From Przewalskia tangutica (taxonomy: Eukaryota > Streptophyta > Magnoliopsida > Solanales > Solanaceae): a stretch of DNA of 64,000 nt. Both the position numbers and the translations under genes were made by a program. The stretch spans positions 20,346,501-20,410,500 of the forward strand of contig CM056734.1 in the NCBI GenBank assembly GCA_029844215.1. Reading direction: 5' to 3'. Shown in pieces: positions 59,911 to 64,000 of this stretch. Within the stretch, counting starts at the first letter, position 1. The number at the start of each line of letters is the position of its first letter. A model generated the notes under the pieces. The model was not told the DNA's origin. It saw nothing but the letters and a program-made list of their open reading frames with translations, and searched no databases.

Positions 59911-61395
59911 AGAGGAACCTACATCCGGCTACAAGACGTTAATGACAGCTCTACTTGGGAGGCAACCCAAGGTTTAAATTATGCAATTTAGTTTTGTTAG
60001 AACAGTCTCACTTTTGATACTTTTTTTGGTTGTGATGTGATGTCAGGTGCGGGAATCGGAGATTGAGCAGGAACAAAAGGGTGGAAAATAAGGAATCGGG
60101 TCAGCACAGCGGTGCCATTCTGAAGGACCGCGATGTCGAATGTTCAGAGAGGCCACAGTACTTTTGGCACCGCGGTGCCATTATCGCAGCGGTCTTGGGG
60201 CGAGTTCGTAAATAAAAGGCCTAAAATCCCAATGCAAGCGCACCACCATTTTGAGCCGCTATTATCTGTAAGTCGTCCCTTTATTATTTTTTAGTCGTTA
60301 CGCATTTAAGACAATATTTCATTTAAGTTTGGGGGGGTACTTATGTTTTTGAGTCTTTGTGATTGAGTTTTTTTGTGTCCTTTATTGTGTCTATATGAGT
60401 CAATTTTTTTTTATGATCATGCATGTTGTGGTTACTGAAAACGCCTAGTGAATTAAGTGTGATAATGTAATGGAATTAGAAGCTAAAATCTATGTTCTTA
60501 AGTTAGATATGCCAAAAATTCATGAAAATCTGATTATTTGGGATATTTGTGCTTAGCTGATGCGTTGTCAATTGAAAAATATCTATGAAGTCTGCTTGCT
60601 TGTTATTTGAGGCGAAATAGTTAGGATGTACATGCTTAGGTAGATGATTCAGACATTTCTTTGTTAGCCCTTCTTACATTTCATTACCTACCTTGCAATA
60701 AATTGTATCCCTAGTCAGCCCCTTTGAGCCTAAAATAAGTAATTTTTTTGACACCCTATGATAATGTTGTGTGTCATAAGCAGTAATTGAAAAATTGGGA
60801 TGAAGAAGTGTGAAAAAGAAATACATGAAAGAGAGTGAAAAATTGATGCACCCCAATGGAAAAAAAACAAAAGCTTAAGTTTGGGGGTGCCTATGTGAAT
60901 GTGTTTCATGCTCTCAAAAAGAGAAGAGGGGAACGATAGGTACGAACTGAAAAAAGAATATAAAAAGGGACAAAATGGTTGAATGAGAAAAACGCTTATG
61001 GTACGTAAATTGAGCCTAAATTCCTACTCTTACCTACCCCTGCCTAAGCCTACGTTACAACCCTGAAAAGTCGTGAAGATCTCTAGAATGTATGTCTATG
61101 ATTAGTGGAGAATAACAAGTAAACAGGCCCATAGAACTAAATGAAATTGACATGCACGGGTTACATATTTCCATTGAGTGTGATTGAAATGAATTTGCGA
61201 AATATATGGCTTGAAATTCTAGATTGTTATATATTCATGCCACATATGTTCCAACATATTATCCCAACGGACGTTCATGTTTTTCTACGTAACCTTGTGC
61301 AGCTTCTTGATTTGGGTGTTTTTTTTTTTATTTTGAGTTCTTTGTTTTTGTTTTCTGCTTTACTCGAGGGCGAGCAAAGTTTACGTTTGGGGGTT
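59911..61395 (+). other. E3 3' non-coding region with polypurine tracts
   Basis: Shares order and blocks with 32424-33855 in E2. Three AAGTTTGGGGG-like or CGTTTGGGGG-like runs occur at 60326-60338, 60876-60888 and 61384-61394; only the last is next to the LTR and is the expected plus-strand primer. GC-rich motifs with CACAGCGGTGCCA lie at 60105-60200. Small ORFs such as 61141-61401 have no counterpart in E2. Confidence 0.7.
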
Positions 61396-62636
61396 TGTTA
61401 GGCGTATTTTGTATACGCCTTTTGAGTCATTTTTAGTTAGTATTTTACTTGTTTTTGTTGTGTTTAGTATAGTATTAGGGTCATTTTTCTTTCTTTTGAG
61501 TCACAGCGGTTCAAAAAAGCAAAATGGCGAAAAGGAACAAAAAATTGACATAAAAGGAGGGTTCCGAGGCAAAAAGATTGAAAAATTGGAGATTCGAACG
61601 ATGGCTAAGCAGCACCGCGGTTCCGGACAGCAGGACCGCGGTGCCATATTTACTGAGAGGCTGCAGGACTTTCGGCACCGCGGTTCCATTCGGCAGAACC
61701 GCGGTGCCGGTGCAGAATTTTGAGAATCCGAAACAGAATTGGCCAAGGGCAGAAGGGTCCATAGGGCACGAAATTTGCAACATCTTTAAGCCCTAGGGAT
61801 TAGTATAATGAGAGGAGTTCATTCTGTCACACAACACAACTCAGGATAAGGTTTTGAGGCTACAATTGGAGACTTAGTTCTACGTAACTTTTCTTTCTTT
61901 CTTTTTAATTCAGTTTATGTATGGATTTTGTGTTAGTTCTTAGCGTAACTATGGCTAGGAGCTAAACACTTTATTAGGGCTTTCCTTATGAATCACTTGA
62001 AACTCTTATTCATGAATTAATGCAGTAGTTTGATTTCTTCTTCAGTTGTTTAAGATTTATTCAATAATTGGTATGAATGCTTGATAGTTAATTGATCACT
62101 AATTATCATAATCTATATGATTCCGAATCAAGAACCGAGAGGAGAGATTTAGATATGCTGTAATTGAATAGACATAGGTTAAAATTGTGGATGAAAGTAC
62201 CCCGATACTTGTGTAGCATTATAGGTTACTGTTTTTAATCCTCCTATGTGGTAAATTCTATCATAGAAATATAGAAGGGTTCTGCACTGGGGCTGAGCGA
62301 TTATATATCCTAACCGTAATATAAGACAGTCTAGTTAACCGCTATCTTAACGAAGAAGAAGAAGTCATTCTAGTTGCATAAGGATTGAATAGAGTGGATA
62401 GTCGAGGATTTTGGAAGTCCTAATTCCTTCATAACTGATTACAACTTAAACAATTTAGTTAACTCTTGCAATTATTTTAGTAGTTAAACAAAAACTCACT
62501 TCAATTATCAATTGCCAAATAGATAACATAAAATAGATGAACGGTACTTAGAAACCAGTCTCTGAGGACGATATTCGGTCTTATCAAGACCATATTACTT
62601 GTGAACGATACGTACACTTGCGTGAGCAATTGGACA
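61396..62636 (+). repeat. E3 3' LTR
   Basis: It runs from TGTTAGGCG to ATTGGACA, 1241 bp. The GC-rich segment 61613-61712 has four pairs of CACCGCGGT/ACCGCGGTG palindromes. The end block has GTACCCCGATACTTGTGTAG, CTGAGGACGATATTCGG and CACTTGCGTGAGC. It serves here as the reference for the A1 pieces. Confidence 0.9.
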
Positions 62637-62906
62637 CGGTCCCAACAGTCGGCGCCGCGGCCCTGCAGGTTGACAGTGTAATTTTGTTTAAATTGTTTCC
62701 CGAGCTTCTCTAGTTGATTGTTTGGGCCTTGATTATGCATTTTCATCCTCCAAATCAGTCATTTCATCCTCATTTCGGTATTTTCTCCCTTTGGACCGAT
62801 GTGACTCAAAATGAAGAAAAAGAACCATAACACTATACGAAACACAAAGAAAAAGGGAAAAATACTAACTAAAAAGAACTCAAAAAGTGTATTTATATAC
62901 TCAACA
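62637..62906 (-). repeat. A1 inverted LTR, last piece
   Basis: On the minus strand it starts TGTTGAGTATATAAATACAC and continues with the TTTTTAGTTAGTATTTTTCC and TTTTGAGTCACATCGG blocks, matching 11484-11760 in inverted orientation. It ends in the GC-rich segment where E3 entered. CTTTT follows at 62907-62911. Confidence 0.85.
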
Positions 62907-64000
62907 CTTTTGCATCCTCTACATCTTATACTTTTATGTCATTTTATCTTCTGCATTGTGATTTGTGGACATCACCAGTTTTGAGTTCTGCAGGTCATAA
63001 ATATTATATGCTCATTCTAGATGATTATTCGAATTTTTTGTGGACTTTTCCCTTAGGACATAAATCACAAACCTGCACCATTTTAAAATAATTTAGTATT
63101 TTTATCAAAACTCAATTTGGCGAAAAAAATAAATGTTTTCAATGCGACAACGGGGGATGCCCAATTTAATGATGTTTGTCACCAAAATGGGATGTTATTG
63201 CGTTTTTTATGTCCACATACGTCGCCACAAATGGGAAAGCCGAAAGAAAAATTCAAACGATTAACAATTTGATTCGCTCTATTTTTGTGCATTCTTCCAC
63301 ACCACCAAAGTTTTGGCACCATGCACTTCAAATGACCACATTTCTTTTAAACATTTTTCCTAGTAAATTGCTATCTAATGTGTCTCCCATACAAATGTTG
63401 TATCATTGTCTTCCGTCTTTTCAACATTCGAGGGTGTTTGGGTATTTGTGTTATCCTTTGTTTCCATCAACTACAATTAACAAGTTGCAGGCTCGCTCAA
63501 CTCCTTGTGTATTTTTGGGATACCCACAAAATCATATGGGCTATAAATATTATGATTGGACGAATGGGAAAATAATTATCTCTCATCATGAGATTTTGAT
63601 GAGTCTACATTCCCGTTTGATAAGTCTCATGTGGCATCCTCACCTTTATATAATTTTTTGGATAACGGAATACATCCCATTTTACACCACTATTTTAATA
63701 ACCAAACACAAGTGGAACCACCTCACCAAAATAACCAACATGTTTCGGCCCATCTACAAAATGGGACTGGACCTGAGACCACATCCTTGTTGCCGCGGGT
63801 CTCGGCCCAGTCCTGTTCTCGTGACGGGCAGACCAAAGTGGGGGAGCCCATTGTTCCCTTACCTACATCCGTAAACCAACCCAATACCATATTCCAGCCC
63901 AACACCGGCCACCACACTCCCCTCGGCCCATAACCATTCCCGAACAGTCTCAAATCATTGAAACTCATGCCATGCACGAAATTTTTAGGCCCAAACATCA
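62907..64000 (+). pseudogene. Copia C1 integrase, continuing past the window
   Basis: It picks up at the segment before the integrase core. LHCDLWTSPV and MLILDDYSNFLWTFP hold the first catalytic region, NGKAERKIQTINN the third, then FWHHALQMTTFLLN and HSRVFGYLCYPLFP, CVFLGYPQNHMGYKYYD and a Pro/Asn/His-rich linker toward reverse transcriptase. Stops at about 63170 and a one-base shift near 63600-63630 break the frame. The DNGGEF motif is altered (DNGGCP). The rest of pol lies beyond the window. Confidence 0.85.

Larger units (their letters stand above)
57224..62636 (+). mobile_element. Athila-like element E3, 5'-deleted
   Basis: A 5' LTR fragment (57224-57466) is joined to pol by a large deletion; then come polymerase, RNase H, integrase, a 3' non-coding region and a complete 3' LTR (61396-62636). 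Flanks are CGG and CGGTC, which may be an eroded target duplication. It interrupts the inverted A1 LTR. gag, protease, primer site and most of the first LTR are gone. Confidence 0.8.
6596..64000 (+). mobile_element. Ty1/Copia element C1, host of the whole nest
   Basis: Parts of one plus-strand Copia element occur in the correct order: LTR (6596-6884), primer site, gag (7131-7662), the end of the GAG-pre-integrase domain (11414-11483), and integrase (62907 to the window end). The break between the last two falls in adjacent codons: the text ends at a Lys-Leu-Leu-Phe-like position and resumes with the segment that normally follows. The 3' half and 3' LTR lie beyond the window. It has stops and frameshifts and is dead. 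Confidence 0.8.

Noticed and set aside
57224..63998. Endogenous pararetrovirus (caulimovirid) sequence
   Set aside because: Polymerase and integrase are of Athila-Gypsy and Copia type. LTRs and an integrase are present, which caulimovirids lack, and no movement protein or coat motif is seen.

Overview
The window looks like nuclear DNA of a flowering plant, most likely Solanaceae. It holds one intact intron-containing plant gene, a vacuolar acid invertase, at 629-6565. It also holds a TS-type (tobacco-type) tRNA-derived SINE, MITEs, and plant-specific LTR-retrotransposon lineages: Copia, a chromodomain Gypsy element, Athila-like Gypsy, and Tat/Ogre-like Gypsy. No rRNA, functional tRNA, CRISPR or prokaryotic feature is visible. 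The genus cannot be fixed from the sequence alone.

Layout. Positions 1-628 are the invertase promoter side. The invertase has seven exons, including a 9-nt mini-exon, and encodes 633 aa; its introns carry a Stowaway-like MITE, a SINE and a second MITE. Thirty bases after its stop codon a Copia LTR begins. From there to the window end (57.4 kb) the DNA is one nested retrotransposon stack. Copia C1 is broken into pieces at 6596-7662, about 11414-11483 and 62907-64000. It is interrupted by Gypsy remnant G1 (7663 to about 11413) and by a pair of inverted Athila-like LTRs, A1 (11484-62906). A1 is split by O2, a Tat/Ogre-like element on the minus strand (12837-56991, target duplication GTCAT), and by E3, an Athila-like pol pseudogene element (57224-62636). 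O2 holds a second Tat/Ogre-like element in inverted orientation (O1, 14858-28546), an Athila-like deletion derivative (E2, 30373-35108) and a chromovirus (CR1, 39979-55661, target duplication AAGAT). O1 is interrupted by giant solo LTR S1 (18437-22673, CATAC). CR1 is interrupted by giant solo LTR S2 (47785-51688, ATGGC) and Athila-like solo LTR S3 (53912-55386, CTGCT). The nesting is five levels deep, and most steps are supported by 5-bp target duplications read directly from the sequence.

The only gene expected to make a working protein is the invertase. Every retroelement coding region seen is broken by stops, frameshifts, deletions or nested insertions. The most unusual structures are two inverted-LTR palindromes, an 85-bp higher-order tandem array present in both orientations and open in all three sense frames, copies of the tRNA primer-binding motif buried inside the Tat/Ogre LTRs, and recurrent hairpins in those LTRs.
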